This document shows, piece after piece, positions 24,138 through 35,377 of a DNA stretch of 64,000 nt (its first letter is position 1; each line of letters starts with the position of its first letter). The notes under the pieces are model-generated. The model searched no databases, was not told the origin of the DNA, and worked only from the letters and a program-made list of their open reading frames with translations. A program made the translations under genes and the position numbers. The DNA is from Diphasiastrum complanatum (lineage: Eukaryota > Streptophyta > Lycopodiopsida > Lycopodiales > Lycopodiaceae), in assembly GCA_029204225.1 (NCBI GenBank), contig CM055111.1, positions 27,796,340 through 27,860,339 of the forward strand, read 5' to 3'.

Positions 24138-25018
24138 GAAGAAACAAAATGTTTCAATTGCCAAAGCTTTGTAGCTTTCCACCTTAATTTTGACACAGAA
24201 GACACACGAAGCAAAAATGTTCGCGAACAATTTTGTGACACATGACACGAAATTGTTTCGCAACACAAAATCATTTGTGCTCCACAAAGGACCAAGAAGA
24301 TTAACCAAGTACCATGGGGTACAAATATTTGATATGATATCGTGACATCAACATAAGTACTTTAGGACGTGGCTAATCCGCCACTCTTGTAATCCATGAT
24401 TAGTTATGGATGTTTAATCTTTCTGATTAGAGAAATTATTCAACACGACATGAAAAAGTTTGCGAACTATATACATTCTGCTTGATGCATAAAACAACAA
24501 GACGAAAATATACGGAATACATGTCCACCTATGAGTGAGACAGTAGATCCAGAAGTCCGCTAGTAAGCGAGACACTACTCGTGGGAGAATTGTATTTCTC
24601 TCACGCCAATGCACTGTGTGGATCTGTCACACAGTGCTTGAAATCAAAAGATCAATAGATAATATTGTAGCTGTTATGCGCATATTATTCTTAATGATTC
24701 TATGATCTTAAATGAATATTTGTCAGCTATTATTCGTGTATCTCATTTACTTGTTTATTCAATTTTGCACACTGGTTTAATTTTGTTGAGTGCTATATTA
24801 ATTTATAACGTAAATTAGCAGTGTGTCTACATTCTGGAGGATTGTAAGAATGATATAGCCAGCAGTGACCATCAATCATATCTGAATTCCACACGAACTG
24901 ATTATGTTCGTGAATGTTTTTTGCTTCGTGTTTCGTTTCATTACAGAGCCTGATTGATCTTTTCGCGATTTCTTTTGTTTCATTACAGAGCTTGATTGAT
25001 CTTTTTTTTTTTGCGAAT
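24138..25018 (+). mobile_element. Copia D 5' LTR (3' edge approximate)
   Basis: Starts TGAAGAAACAAAATG in the middle of copia A RT. It aligns with 42693-43706 through blocks such as AATTGCCAAAGCTTTG, CACATGACACGAAATTGTTT, GTACCATGGGGTACAAATATTTGAT and TTGATTGATCTTTTTT. Alignment to the other copy fails at about 25018, where gag coding begins. No tRNA-iMet primer site is visible, so the true LTR end and leader seem to be deleted. Confidence 0.8.
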
Positions 25019-25982
25019 TCATTTGGCTAAATCCAAAAATCGAGTGTATTCATTGTCATAAAAAGGGTCATACAGCCATGGACTGCCGCCAAAATCCAAG
25101 AAACAAATCAGCTCAAAGCAGACAGGAGAACAACAATAGTTCATCCTATGTCGAGGAGCTAGAGAGCTCAAAGATGGGCGAAGAAAGATCAAATCATGAA
25201 AATTCGACCTTTTACATTTGTGCAGACATGTGTGCAGTATCAACACCTGACACATAGGAGGTAATCCTTGATTCAGGAGCTACCTCACACTTCGTTACAT
25301 CAAGACGAATCATGTCTAATTTTCGAAGTGCAGATCCATCAAGATATATCATTCTTGGAAATGGATCAAAGCATCAAGTGAATGGTATTGGTTCACTATG
25401 GCTCAACGCAAATGGTAGAGACAGATGACTCGAAGATGTTCTGTTCATGCCTACACTGCAGCAAGACTTGCTATTCAGTGGCAAGAATAGCTGATGCAGG
25501 GATGCGTGTAATGTTCTCAGACGAAGCATGAAACGTTGTTGATGCAAGTACCAGTACACTGATCACTCAAGGTAGAAGAAAAGACAACCTGTATCACTTG
25601 AAAGTACGCCTACCTGCAGATCAAGTGCATCAAACTCATGACAATTTGCCAGATACTCTATGACACAAGAGACTATGCCATATGAATTCAATGGCACTAT
25701 ATCAAGCAAGCCATCATGGAGTAATCACAGGGGTGAGCATCTCGAAAGCAACCAGTTCGATGACCTGTGATACATGTTTGAAGGGTAAGATATCACGTAC
25801 TCCTTTTGTCAAGGACTCCTACAAAACGACCAAGATTCTAGAGTTAGTGCATTCTGACATCTGTGGACCTTTCAACGTGATCTCAGTAGGAGGCTCAAAA
25901 TATTATATTACCTTTATTGATGATTATAGTAAGTTTGCCAAAGTCTATTTTATTCACAATAAATCAGAAGCATTTGACAAAT
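25019..25982 (+). pseudogene. Copia D gag end, protease, integrase start
   Basis: The frame opens in a zinc knuckle CIHCHKKGHTAMDC (about 25040-25085), then a spacer, then VILDSGATSHFVTS (protease, DSG intact) at about 25265, LGNGSKHQVNGI and LFMPTLQQDLL. After frameshifts, MTCDTCLKGKISRTPFVKDS and LVHSDICGPFN with YYITFIDDYSKFA show the integrase N-terminal zinc domain and first catalytic Asp. The reading is cut at 25982 by the gypsy T insertion and resumes at 40247. The gag capsid region is missing. Confidence 0.85.
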
Positions 25983-27052
25983 TGTTCACAGATTCTCACT
26001 AAATTTGTGAACACAATTCTTTTTTGTTCGTTCTTCTTTTTGTTACTTCCGTTGGTTACAATCCTTTACTGTTTGGTCTTCTTGTTAGAACGGTTTCCAA
26101 GCAGAAGTGTTTCTCAGATTACAATGTGTATTCCCAGCCTGTCAGTGGGGAGAGACGACTACGTTACTCAGCTACATGCATTTACAAGCCATGCAACCAG
26201 TCCTAGCTCAGTATAGATCAACGTTCTGCATCAGGGAGCAAATCTACAATCTATCTACCAAAAATCAGGGAACAATGCAATGACAAGATTAAGCTACTCA
26301 GCAAGAAACAAGAAACAAGAAAACTAGTTTCCTAAGAGCATTCTAGCAGCCCAAAGATCAAGAAACACCCATTTCTTGATGCTTGGAATGCCCAAGAACA
26401 ATCAAGGACATGATTGTTAGGAAGTATGCAAATCAGATCCACAATCTCAGCCTCTATAGTTTACCTGCATGCTGAAACTACAAAATCAAGAAACAAGAAA
26501 GTTAATCCACATCTACATTCCATAAGCAAGAAATCTAATTAATCCACAAACACAAAAGAAAATCAGAACATGCTCATAGAAATTTCACTCAAGAAGATTG
26601 CCATGAATAAGGAGCTTCACAATCATCAAGAACTCGTGGAAGATCTTCTTTATTCACTCAAGAGCAATTGACAATACAATCAAAGCTCTCTCACAAGATA
26701 GGGGGGGCTCTTAAATAAGCAAGAAGGCTGCCCATGTGGAGCCCAAGTGGTAATTCCACTAATTTGGAAATTACAAGTGAAAAAAGTCCTTCCATTAGTG
26801 GTCACCATCAAAAGGTGGCTCACTCTAAATTATTTAAGGGGTCTACATTATTTACAATGCCTAGGAAATATTACTAGCTCCTACATGGTCGTTCCTTCTC
26901 TGGGATACACCATGTAGGCTCACATGAATAATAACTGTCACCCTAGCTAGTAATCCTCGGCTCTCATGCTCAACTCTCAGCTTCTTCTACTCTCCTCCTT
27001 CTGAGACCTCTGCTTGGCTCGGCATCTGGGGATTCTCTAGAATCCGCTAACA
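25983..27052 (-). mobile_element. Gypsy T 3' LTR (left LTR, minus orientation)
   Basis: The plus-strand segment runs from TGTTCACAGATT to ATCCGCTAACA, 1070 bp, and matches 39160-40241. In element sense it starts TGTTAGCGGATTC and ends CTGTGAACA. It is preceded (inner side, plus 27053-27070) by a purine-rich minus sequence AAGGGTGGATAA, a plausible polypurine tract. The outer flank is CAAAT (25978-25982), repeated after the other LTR at 40242-40246. Confidence 0.92.
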
Positions 27053-27208
27053 TTATCCACCCTTAATCTGTTGTAGGACCCACTGCAACACAGGTGATGT
27101 TGTCTCGTTTGGCACTTGAAAAAGCGTGGATCTTCGTTCGCTTTCATAAAACTAGGTGCTTATTATTCGCAAAACTGTTTCTAAAAAATAAAGATCTCTC
27201 AATGGCCG

Positions 27209-30200
27209 CTACATTCCAGCCCTCTTGAGAACCTCTTGCGAGTCCTGCTCACCTCGTCGTCTTGCCATTTGTTTTTGCTCACTCATCTTTCGCCCCAGAG
27301 CTTCGAACACTTGGAAGCGGAGCGTATTTCCGTGGTTTAATGGCCCCAGGTAATCTCGTATTTCTTCGATGAAGCCCATCTCCTGCCAGTCTTCCACCAT
27401 GGTGACGTATCATGATGACATGAAGGCCGCTCTGTAGTATAGCCGGGCCATTATCTCATGGTCTTCCTCTGACTAGAGGGCTACATTGGGATTGATCTTG
27501 ATAAGATCCAAACCAAGATCCCAAAAACATTCTTGTTGGCCATGGATCGACAGTATTTGGCACTTTCTTCCACGCATAGATTGGCACTTGTCTTGTATTT
27601 GTGCCCGAAGTCTAGCAACTATAGCCTCAGGTCATCCAGGGAGATTCTGTCTGAAATTCTCGGAATCACTAGCCAGTTTACCAACTTAACCCGTGGCTTT
27701 TCTGCCAGCCATGGATTTATGTGTTTGAGCAACATGGAGAATGAATCTATTCGCTTCCATGCCGGTGCCCTTAGATACTCTTGCAGCCGCCTGCTATCCT
27801 TTAAGATCTTGCTTCGCCATTCAGGTTGCGGTTGTAATGCCGCAACGATCTTAGTCCTGGTGGAGTATTGGCTTTGATCTATCTCTTCTTTGACTCCCCT
27901 CATGTTGGGAGGATATTTCCTTTCAAATCTCTTTGATTCTCTGGTATCAGCCATCTTGCTCCTGGGCTTGGTAGAAGAAGCTGCCCTACGTAGTTGCAGT
28001 GGCCTTGCCAGGTAATCATCCAAGGCCTTTGTGCCCGTATCTTTTTCCTTGGCTCGCTCGCTCGTTGATGGGTCAGCTGCACCCGCACACGTGTCCTGTC
28101 TGGGCGAGAATCTTCTTGACTCCGGTGGATCTGCCACGAAGTCATCATTACTCCCAATGTCGTTGTTAACTTCTGGGAGGTCAGGGATGAAGTGATCAGG
28201 AGAGGAAGGTGCAGGAATGACAGGTTTAGGAGGAGGTGGGTTTAAGAAATTATACGCCGCACCGGGGGAGTGGAGTTGCTGAAGGAACTCATCCCGTCGG
28301 GCCCATTATTCTGCTAGGAGGTGGTAGAGAGAGGAAAGACGAAGAAATAGGGTAAGTTGGAATGAATGTTTCGAAAAAATTAAAAGCGAAATAAGATGAG
28401 GGGTTAAAAGTGGGAGGGGGAAGGGAAAAAGCTCTGGAAGCGGCTTCGGCTCTTTGGCTACCCGATCCCGAGCTACCATCTCTCCATCATCATCCCATAA
28501 TTTCTATGAATGAGTGCCAGCTTGGGCCTTGCACGCCGTGTCCCACAACTGGTTCACCTTGTCCAAGACTTGTTGTAGGGCCTTCGTTGTATCTTCTAGC
28601 TACTTCTGGGACTCAAGGATGATCTTTTCCTGCTTGGCCACAATATTTTCAAAGTTTCTTTTCTCAGCTTCCCGTTCCTGGATCAGCCGCACATACTTCT
28701 CCATCCGGATGGCTGATGCCTGTGGGGCCTGGAATTGTATGTCCTCGAGCTTTATTAGAGGGACACCAACTGTCATTGCACCCGACGATCCGTCTCGTAC
28801 TTGGTCGATCTGGACCATCTGATGTTTTAGTTGCCGTTGGACCTCTTCCAAAGTGGTATTTTGCCCAGCCATCACAGATTTGATTTCTTCTGTCTCTTTT
28901 TCTTTTTCTTTGGCCAGCTTCTTTTGTTGCGCAATTTCTCGGTCCTAGTACTGGACCCTGTTCTCGAGTACTTGGTGCTGGCTTACCAATTAATACATGT
29001 GGTAGCTTGCTTTGGATAGACCGATCATTGAGTGCTTAGCTGCTTCGGAGAGCTTCTCAGGGTTAGTGATGGTTGGGTATTGATCATGGGTGTGAGATGG
29101 TGAAGCTAATTCAAAAAATAGACGTTGTGTGGGAAATGAAGATGGAGGTGGAGGGAGTGGAGAAATAATGCTAGTAGCAATGGTAATTGTTGTGGTGGTG
29201 GTGGTTAATGGGAGGGTCAGACTTCCTCCTGGCTGATCTTCATTCTTTGGTTCGTCATCACTTATCTCCATAAGGTCCGCAGCATCAAAATATTGTGAAG
29301 TGTCCAAGGTGTGGACTTGCTGGGCCTATGGCTGTTGACCTTGTGGCTGCTAAGCCGCTTTTGTGTCTTGGGGATTGGAACTCCCCACTCCTCTCCCCCC
29401 CACGGAAACCGATGGTGATGTGGGCGGCGTGGGCATGATTATCAGCATAGGTGGGGTGGTGGCTTTGTTTGGTGGCACGACGTGGGTTGTGTCCGTGCCC
29501 ACTGCTGTCGATGATGTAGCTGCTCCATCACCCCCGTCGATGGTGTGTGAGGGTGAGGAGTGTGTTGGAGAGGCTGAATTTGAACTTCCATTACCTGAAG
29601 TTGAATAATCTGATGATGACCCATTAGGTGATTTCCTCCTGGCTTGAAGCTTCCTGCATATTCTTTGTTGTCTTGTGTCTGGCAATTGGGCCTTGGAGGT
29701 ATCGAGCTGTTGAGCTTGGGAGGATGCTGCTGCTTGTGGATCTGGTTGTAGGCGTTGTTGCTTGTGTACCAATGGAAGAATACCGGTGTTCACCCTTTTG
29801 GGTGAAAGTCCTGATGGTGAAGTTGCCCGTGATTGTGGACACTTGGACTATTTGGCTCCTATTGGGATGTCCCATGCTTTGTCCGCAATCTACAGGTGTT
29901 GTTGGATTTTGGGCCTATTCTGTACTTGTTGTAGTGTGATATCAGTTATTAGATACCCCATGACGATTATTGGCTGTTTGTTCTTAAGACACTCATGAAA
30001 GCAGTTCGAAGAAAATTGTGCCCAATCATAGAGGTTCTGGGCATGCAGTCGTGAATCTGCCATCATGTGGAACAGGGACATGGGTACCCTCAACACTTAT
30101 GTCCTTGGTCGTTGTGTGCATCTGGTCAAATATGCACATGCCACTTGCAACTGCTGATCATTGATGGCCTCAACTCTATGCCCATCTTAATTCTTCCATT

Positions 30201-30582
30201 TGTCCACTGAGGAATCTATGTATTTGAAGTAGGTTGTCTGCTCAATCTTCTGTAGCATCCTTGTGACAACATTTGGTCCTCGAGGGAACCCGAAGGGTTG
30301 CAAGTCGGCTGCCGCAAAAGATATGTTATAAACATAGTTCCTGACAGGGGGAACTATGAGTTGGCACGACCTTGTTGTAGCATTATAATTGGCATATGCC
30401 ATATGTATTAGGTATGAACTTTGATATCCCATCAGGACAGGGATTTGGAACTCAATTGCCTTGAAGGATGACTCTGCCTGTTGGTACTAGGTCTGCATCT
30501 CTGTAAGATCCAATTTGCACAGCTGGATGTCGACTTTATTAGCATCAGGGTTGTTAGAACTGGAACTGGGGTTGGATGACAT
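27209..30582 (-). pseudogene. Long unrecognised extra ORF of gypsy T, downstream of integrase
   Basis: Starting at an ATG (30582-30580) reading MSSNPSSSSNNPD, one minus frame runs about 990 codons to 27619 interrupted only by scattered stops. It goes on, with at least one frameshift, to a stop at 27209 (about 1,120 codons). Layout: a globular N-part of roughly 220 residues (FAAADLQPFGFPRGPN, LYDWAQFSSNCFHECLKN, IIVMGYLITDITL). A low-complexity Ser/Thr/Pro/Gln region follows (29800-29130, with a run of Thr), then a charged coiled-coil-like stretch (IQEREAEKRNFENIVAKQEK, 28700-28620). A C-part is rich in Pro, Arg and Lys, ending with DYLARPLQLRRAA, WRSKILKDSRRLQEYL, INPWLAEKPRVKLVNWL and the tail EEIRDYLGPLNH. 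No transmembrane segment, RT, integrase or zinc knuckle is seen. Position recalls the env-like or extra ORFs of Athila/Tat/Ogre elements, but I do not recognise the protein. Confidence 0.65.
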
Positions 30583-30654
30583 GGTGAAAAAAATAAAGAA
30601 ACAGGGGTTTGAAAAAAGTGTGTAGGTTGAGATTTCAGATAGGGTTAAGGGTGC

Positions 30655-30850
30655 GTCGGTTGAGATTTGATGGAGAGGCTCCAGTCAAGATTTGAGGCAG
30701 GGCTCCAGTTGAGATCTAAGACAGGGCTCCGGTTGAGATCTAAGACAGGGCTCCGATTGAGATCCAAGACAGGGCTCTGGTTGAGATCTGAGACAGGGCT
30801 ATGGTTGAGATCTGAGACAGGCTCCGATCGAGATGAAAGGTGAAAGCGTG
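30655..30850. repeat. 24-bp minisatellite, cluster C (gypsy T, before the extra ORF)
   Basis: About seven to eight imperfect copies of a 24-bp unit, e.g. GAGATCTAAGACAGGGCTCC plus GGTT. Plus strand and unit orientation are the same as clusters A (38283-38880) and B (31585-32135). It ends about 70 bp upstream (in element sense) of the ATG of the extra ORF. Because 24 is divisible by 3, it shows as eight-residue peptide repeats in any frame; I do not regard those as protein. Confidence 0.85.
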
Positions 30851-31584
30851 GATTGAGAAGGGATTGGAAGATGTTTGTGGAGCGAGGTATGGTGCAGAAG
30901 AAAAGAGTTGTGAAGGAATGATGTTGGGTTAAGAAAGATGGAAGGTAAAGTGTGTGAAAGCGGAGGTGTGTTTTCAAGGACGAAGTGAAAGATGTGTGGA
31001 AAGCGAAGTATGTCGTGGAATAAAGGATGGTAACAGAATGTGGTTGGGTAAGAAGATGGAAGGTATAAGTTTGGAAAGCAGAAAAGATAGAGATGTTGGT
31101 CAAGGATGGAGAAGTGGTGAAGGTGGGTATCAGTGGAAATGGATGTATGGATGTGGGGGATGAACTGGAAGGAAAAAACAAGTTTTTATGTTGATGATGT
31201 TATATTCAATAGTGTAACAGAAGCGTGATGAATGCTCGCGTGACACTACCCCTCAGCATGCGACAAGTTGCAATTTGATGTGTATTCTACCGGTGATGTT
31301 AGGTCTAAAATGGTTTGGTGATGGTACTCTAAATGGTAATCAAATGATGATGGTGGATAGCCGGTGGAGGTGGTGTGTAGATGATGATAGAAGCAATGAA
31401 CACAAGAATGCCATGATCGTGCACAAGAGCAAGAAAATTGCCAGCAGATCGTCGCAAGAAATGCCAGAATTTGCACTTCGTTGAGGTGCGAATGACGTCA
31501 TGGTGATGGCATTTATGGACGTCGTCGTCTGGTGTCGGACGAAATGGGACGTGTCGGTTCATTGAATTTTGAATCTGGAATCGC
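30851..31584. other. Spacer between minisatellites in gypsy T, no gene recognised
   Basis: Purine-rich on the plus strand (GAAGATGG, GTGTGGAAAGC repeats of AAGATGGAAGGTA at about 30935 and 31054). It reads as pyrimidine-rich non-coding leader in element sense. No domain is seen in either strand. Confidence 0.5.
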
Positions 31585-32135
31585 CGGTCGAGATTTGAGT
31601 GAGTCGCTCCGGTCGAGATCTGATAGATGGCTTCGATCAAGATTTGATAGAGTGCTCCGGTCAAGATCTGTAGAGTGCTCCGGTCGAGATCTGATAGAGT
31701 GCTCCGGTCGAGATCCGATAGAGTGTTCCAGTCGAGATCTGATAGAGGGCGTCGGTCGAGATCTGACAGAGGGCTCTGGGCGAGATCTGATAGAGTGCTT
31801 CGGTCGAGATATGATAGAGTGCTCTGGTTGAGACCTGATAGAGTGCTTTGGTCGAGATCTGATAGAGTGCTTCAGTTGAGATTTGATACAGTGCTCCGGT
31901 CGAGATCTGATAGAGGGCTCTGGTCGAGATATGATAGAGTGCTTCGATCGAGATCTGATAGAGTGCTCCAGTCGAGACCTGATAGAGTGCTCCGGTCGAG
32001 ATTTGACAGAACAGCTCCGGTCGAGATCTGACAGAAATGCTTCGGTTGAGATCTGAGATAGGGCTCTGGTTGAGATTTGATAGAACCCATCAGTTGAAAT
32101 CTGACAGAAACGTATCGGTTGAGATCTGACAAAAA
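31585..32135. repeat. 24-bp minisatellite, cluster B (gypsy T, after integrase)
   Basis: More than twenty tandem copies of a degenerate 24-bp unit, consensus close to GGTCGAGATCTGATAGAGTG plus CTCC, best preserved at 31680-32000. The unit contains the AGATCT palindrome. The open frames RSRSDRVL on the plus strand and the matching minus frame are consequences of the 24-bp period. Confidence 0.9.
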
Positions 32136-32531
32136 CTCAATATGGAGGAATGGAGCTATGTGATGCAAGTGAAGAATTTCAGGGGGAAAATATGACTGTG
32201 GCTCAGAGTAGAAACCTATGGAAAAGGTGTATCTCAATGAATGATTGTATGCTTAATCAGAAATATGGAAATACCAGAGAGACAGAAATGAGACGGGCCA
32301 AAAGTGTGAGAATCTGTTTCATATGGTGTAGCCTATCATTTGTTGACTTAGAACATTCATGACAAACAAGTATTTATAGAAAAAGGAAAATGCATAGAAA
32401 GTAAATAAGTATAGGTATGATTTATAAACGAGAAAAGAGGTTAAAAATAGGCATGCAGAAAGAGAATAACAAGCAAGAAAATAGAAAATAAAAATAAAAA
32501 TAAAAATATAGAATATATACCAGGGAAAGTG

Positions 32532-33494
32532 TTAAATTGGGTCAACAAAAAACAACTCCTCATAATACCACCGTAGACCACCACTGTTGACCACAGTGTC
32601 TAGGAGGATTCCGTCAAGCGTTTGTAGCTGGACTGCACCATTAGGAAAGATTTTATTGATAATATATGGTCCCTCACTCCGGAATTTCAATTTGTCGGGG
32701 TGCTTTTTTGATGTATAAAGAAGCACTTGGTCACCAAAGTATAAATCCTTGTTTTGCAAGTGACGGTCATGCCACCTCTTGACCATACACTAGATGGAAT
32801 GGGGTAATCCATCTAGTGACTTTCTTTGGTGCGATAAGCCCAGATAGTCGAGAAGAGTTTCATTTCCCAATTAGAGCGATTGGTTTCAACTATCTTCGTC
32901 AATATCTTACATATCATCTTGTTAGTTGATTCGGCCTAGCCATTACATCTAGGATATTATGGTGTACTCTTCCAGTGAACTACAAGGTAGTGGCATAGCA
33001 AATTATCAATGACAATATCTCAAAAGTGCGTGCTGCGATCACTAACTAGCTCTATAGGACAACCAAAATGTGTAATGATGTTTTTGTAAAGAAAATGCGC
33101 TATAGTCTTTGCGTTGGCGTCCTTTGTTGCCCGAGCCTCAACCCACTTAGTGGCGTAATCTGTGGCTATTAGGATATAACGGGCTTGGGTATGTTTCATT
33201 GCTGGGCTGATTGGTCCAACAAAGTCAATTCCACACTTATGGAAGGCTTCGTCTTCTATAATGGGAGTTAAAGGTGTGAAGTTTGCTTTTGTATTTTTCT
33301 TGGCTCGCTGACAGACATCACATGTTTTAATGATAGCAAATGTGTCCTTAAATAAGAATGGCCACCACAGGCCTGCTCGAAGGATAATTTGAGCTGTCGC
33401 TTCAACAGAGAAGTGACTGTCGCCAATGAGCTTGAGATATGATAGGCCGCATCTCAGATTCATAAGCACATTGTCGGATAATCCCGTCAACGTC
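32532..33494 (-). pseudogene. Gypsy T integrase (N-terminus cut by G1 element)
   Basis: Minus strand from 33494: HFSVEATAQIILRAGLWWPF, then CDVCQRAKKNTKA (zinc-binding CxxC), HKCGIDFVGPISP (first Asp), YATKWVEARA, IELVSDRSTHF (second Asp). After stops comes GxAESTNKMICKIL (catalytic Glu present), NWEMKLFSTIWAYRT and the C-terminal YFGDQVLLYTSKK, LKFRSEGPYIINKIF, LQTLDG. No chromodomain follows, which with the AESTNK pattern suggests the Tat/Athila side of plant gypsy. At least four stops. The H-H zinc half is lost at 33494, where the G1 LTR begins. Confidence 0.85.
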
Positions 33495-34412
33495 TGTTGC
33501 ACCGGCGCCTCAAAGGGCACTGGGACTTGAGCGATTTTCCCAACACGTGCTTAAGTCTAACATTCATCCATCATGCACTTACATAAAAGCCAACTTAGAA
33601 GCGTAACAAGCTTGACCATTCAGACTTAAGAAAACTGGAATCCCAACCAACCCGAAAGCCAACTTAGAATTCGTCCCCAAAAGGTAACCAAAGGCAAAGA
33701 CAAGCCACACATAAAACCCAAGGCATAGTGGTCGCCAAACTGACCAATTGGCAGAGCGACGAGCCACACGTCGGTGATGTGGAGCCTTGGACACCGACGA
33801 CGCAAAAAGGTTGTAGTAAGTGTCCTTCCACTTGGACCAGTCCCGGAGGCGAAACCGAAATGGTAATCATCCCCAAGGATCAACTTTATTAAATTTGGAA
33901 GAGGTTACATTCATACATAGACTGACCGGTCTCGAGGCCACCAATACGTGCTGAGCATGGTGCTTGGCTCGTGTTGGTAGAGGGAGCTGAGACCCGGCGA
34001 CTAGATTCCTGGCGCTAGTTGAGCTGCCCAAGTTTCTGTCTGCCAGATTCCCCCTATAGTTCTGGTGTGATTTGGCACGCTCCCTCTGTCCTGGAATATA
34101 GTGCTTTCTAGTAAAGCATGCTTTTCTGGACTCAGTTTTTATTTTGCTGATTAAGCCTGGCAAGCCTAACAGAATCAGTTTGGCTCCCAGACATGGGTCC
34201 CGGGAGCCGTCCCGGTGGCAGAATCAACTTGACTCCTCACTAGGCCATGACTCCAGCTCCAGAGCTAGCTCATGACTTGTGACTACTTGACTGGCTCACC
34301 ACAGGTCGGAGGCTCAGTCCTTGACTTTCTAACTTGCTCTGGGACCAAGAGGAGCGTCACCCCTTAGAATCTTACAGGGCATACGGGGTGCACCCGAGTC
34401 AGCTTTACAACA
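33495..34412 (-). mobile_element. G1 family LTR (3' LTR of the gag-only copy)
   Basis: 918 bp. In element sense it starts TGTTGTAAAGCTGAC (34412 leftward) and ends with TGCAACA at 33495. It matches both LTRs of the complete G1 element (55451-56370 and 60810-61721). A polypurine tract AGGGGAGGA lies directly upstream in element sense (34413-34421 plus), as in the complete copy. Small frames inside it recur in every copy because the LTR is repeated. Confidence 0.93.
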
Positions 34413-34777
34413 TCCTCCCCTCGTTTGAGAAAGATGTTGTCCTCATCAGGGCCAAACTAGAACTTAAGGCTCACGGCACGGGCTTGATTCACCAGCCGAA
34501 CTTTATTCACAATTACAAGGGCACGAGCTTGATTCACCGGCCAAGGAAAAGACAAACCTCTAGAAAATTAAAAATCACTTTTGCACTTAGCACAAGAAAA
34601 GTGTGGATCTAGTTCACTTACGTAAAACCTGTGTAAAGTTGCAACATAATTTAAAGTACTTTAGGCCCCATGAAAGCTGGCAGCCTGCTTTATTAACATA
34701 GAAAGAAAAAGGTACCTGGACTCCATTGAGCCTAAGATATGCCGTTTGTAGCACATTTGAATGAGTCCCCTGGGACT

Positions 34778-35377
34778 CTAGATTTTCTGTTGGTCGCACA
34801 AGGTGAGCTCCTTGAGCTCAGGATCGGCACTCGGATCCATCTTTAATGTGGACACTGCAGGTATCGGTGGCTCCTTCTGAGTTTGTGTCGCCTGATTGAT
34901 TTCCGCTGGTTCTTCTTCATTGAAGAGGTGAATGAGGTTTGAAGGGATCACTGGCTCAGCCTCAGTTGTATCATTCATCTCTAATTGATCTCCTGGCACA
35001 GATCTAACGACACAAGGTCTTCTGCCGTTATATAACAACACAACATTAACCCCCTTTGTCAGGATGGCCACCACATGTTCGTTAAACCAGCTTAGTCCTA
35101 GGATGGCGTCGAAGGCAGTCATTTTTAAGACTGTGAACGTTAATCGATTTTTCCAAGTCCCCAACGAGATTGGCAATCTATAAGTTGTCATTGTGCCTTT
35201 GGTGGTCTCCACACAGATAGAGGTCGCATTTTCTTCACATTGAATGCCCAATTCCTCTGCCAAACTTTCTGACAAGTAGTTATGCGATGCTCCCAGATCC
35301 ACCATGAAGTGAATGATCTTGCCTCGGATGAAGCCTTTGAGGTACAACAACTTTGATTCTTTTGTAGGAGTCGCCAT
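34778..35377 (-). pseudogene. G1 gag-only copy: protease domain
   Basis: A 199-codon open frame: LLYLKGFIRGKIIHF, then MVDLGASHNYLSESLAEEL (retropepsin, but DSG is changed to DLG), CVETTKGTM, FDAILGLSWFNEH (ILGL motif). An acidic tail ends at a stop. It overlaps the end of the gag frame at 35188-35377 in another frame. No RT follows: the next 365 bp correspond to the 3' untranslated part of the complete G1 copy (compare TTTGGCCCTGATGAGGACA) and lead straight into the PPT. Confidence 0.85.

Noticed and set aside
29350-29939. Plus-strand ORFs opposite the extra ORF of gypsy T
   Set aside because: They are antisense shadows. The minus frame is continuous with neighbouring segments and has the ATG; the plus frames are short and unconnected.
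31532-32031. ORFs with eight-residue RSRSDRVL-type repeats, also at 30645-31181 and 38592-38888
   Set aside because: The 24-bp DNA period is divisible by three, so any frame gives a periodic peptide. Both strands do so equally; no start context or conserved frame favours protein.
31585-32135. CRISPR-like array
   Set aside because: Units are contiguous, with no unique spacers, and the sequence is plant nuclear DNA inside a retrotransposon.
33579-34163. Recurrent small ORFs shared by 55700-56201 and 61123-61552
   Set aside because: They recur because the LTR is repeated three times; frames are broken differently in each copy.
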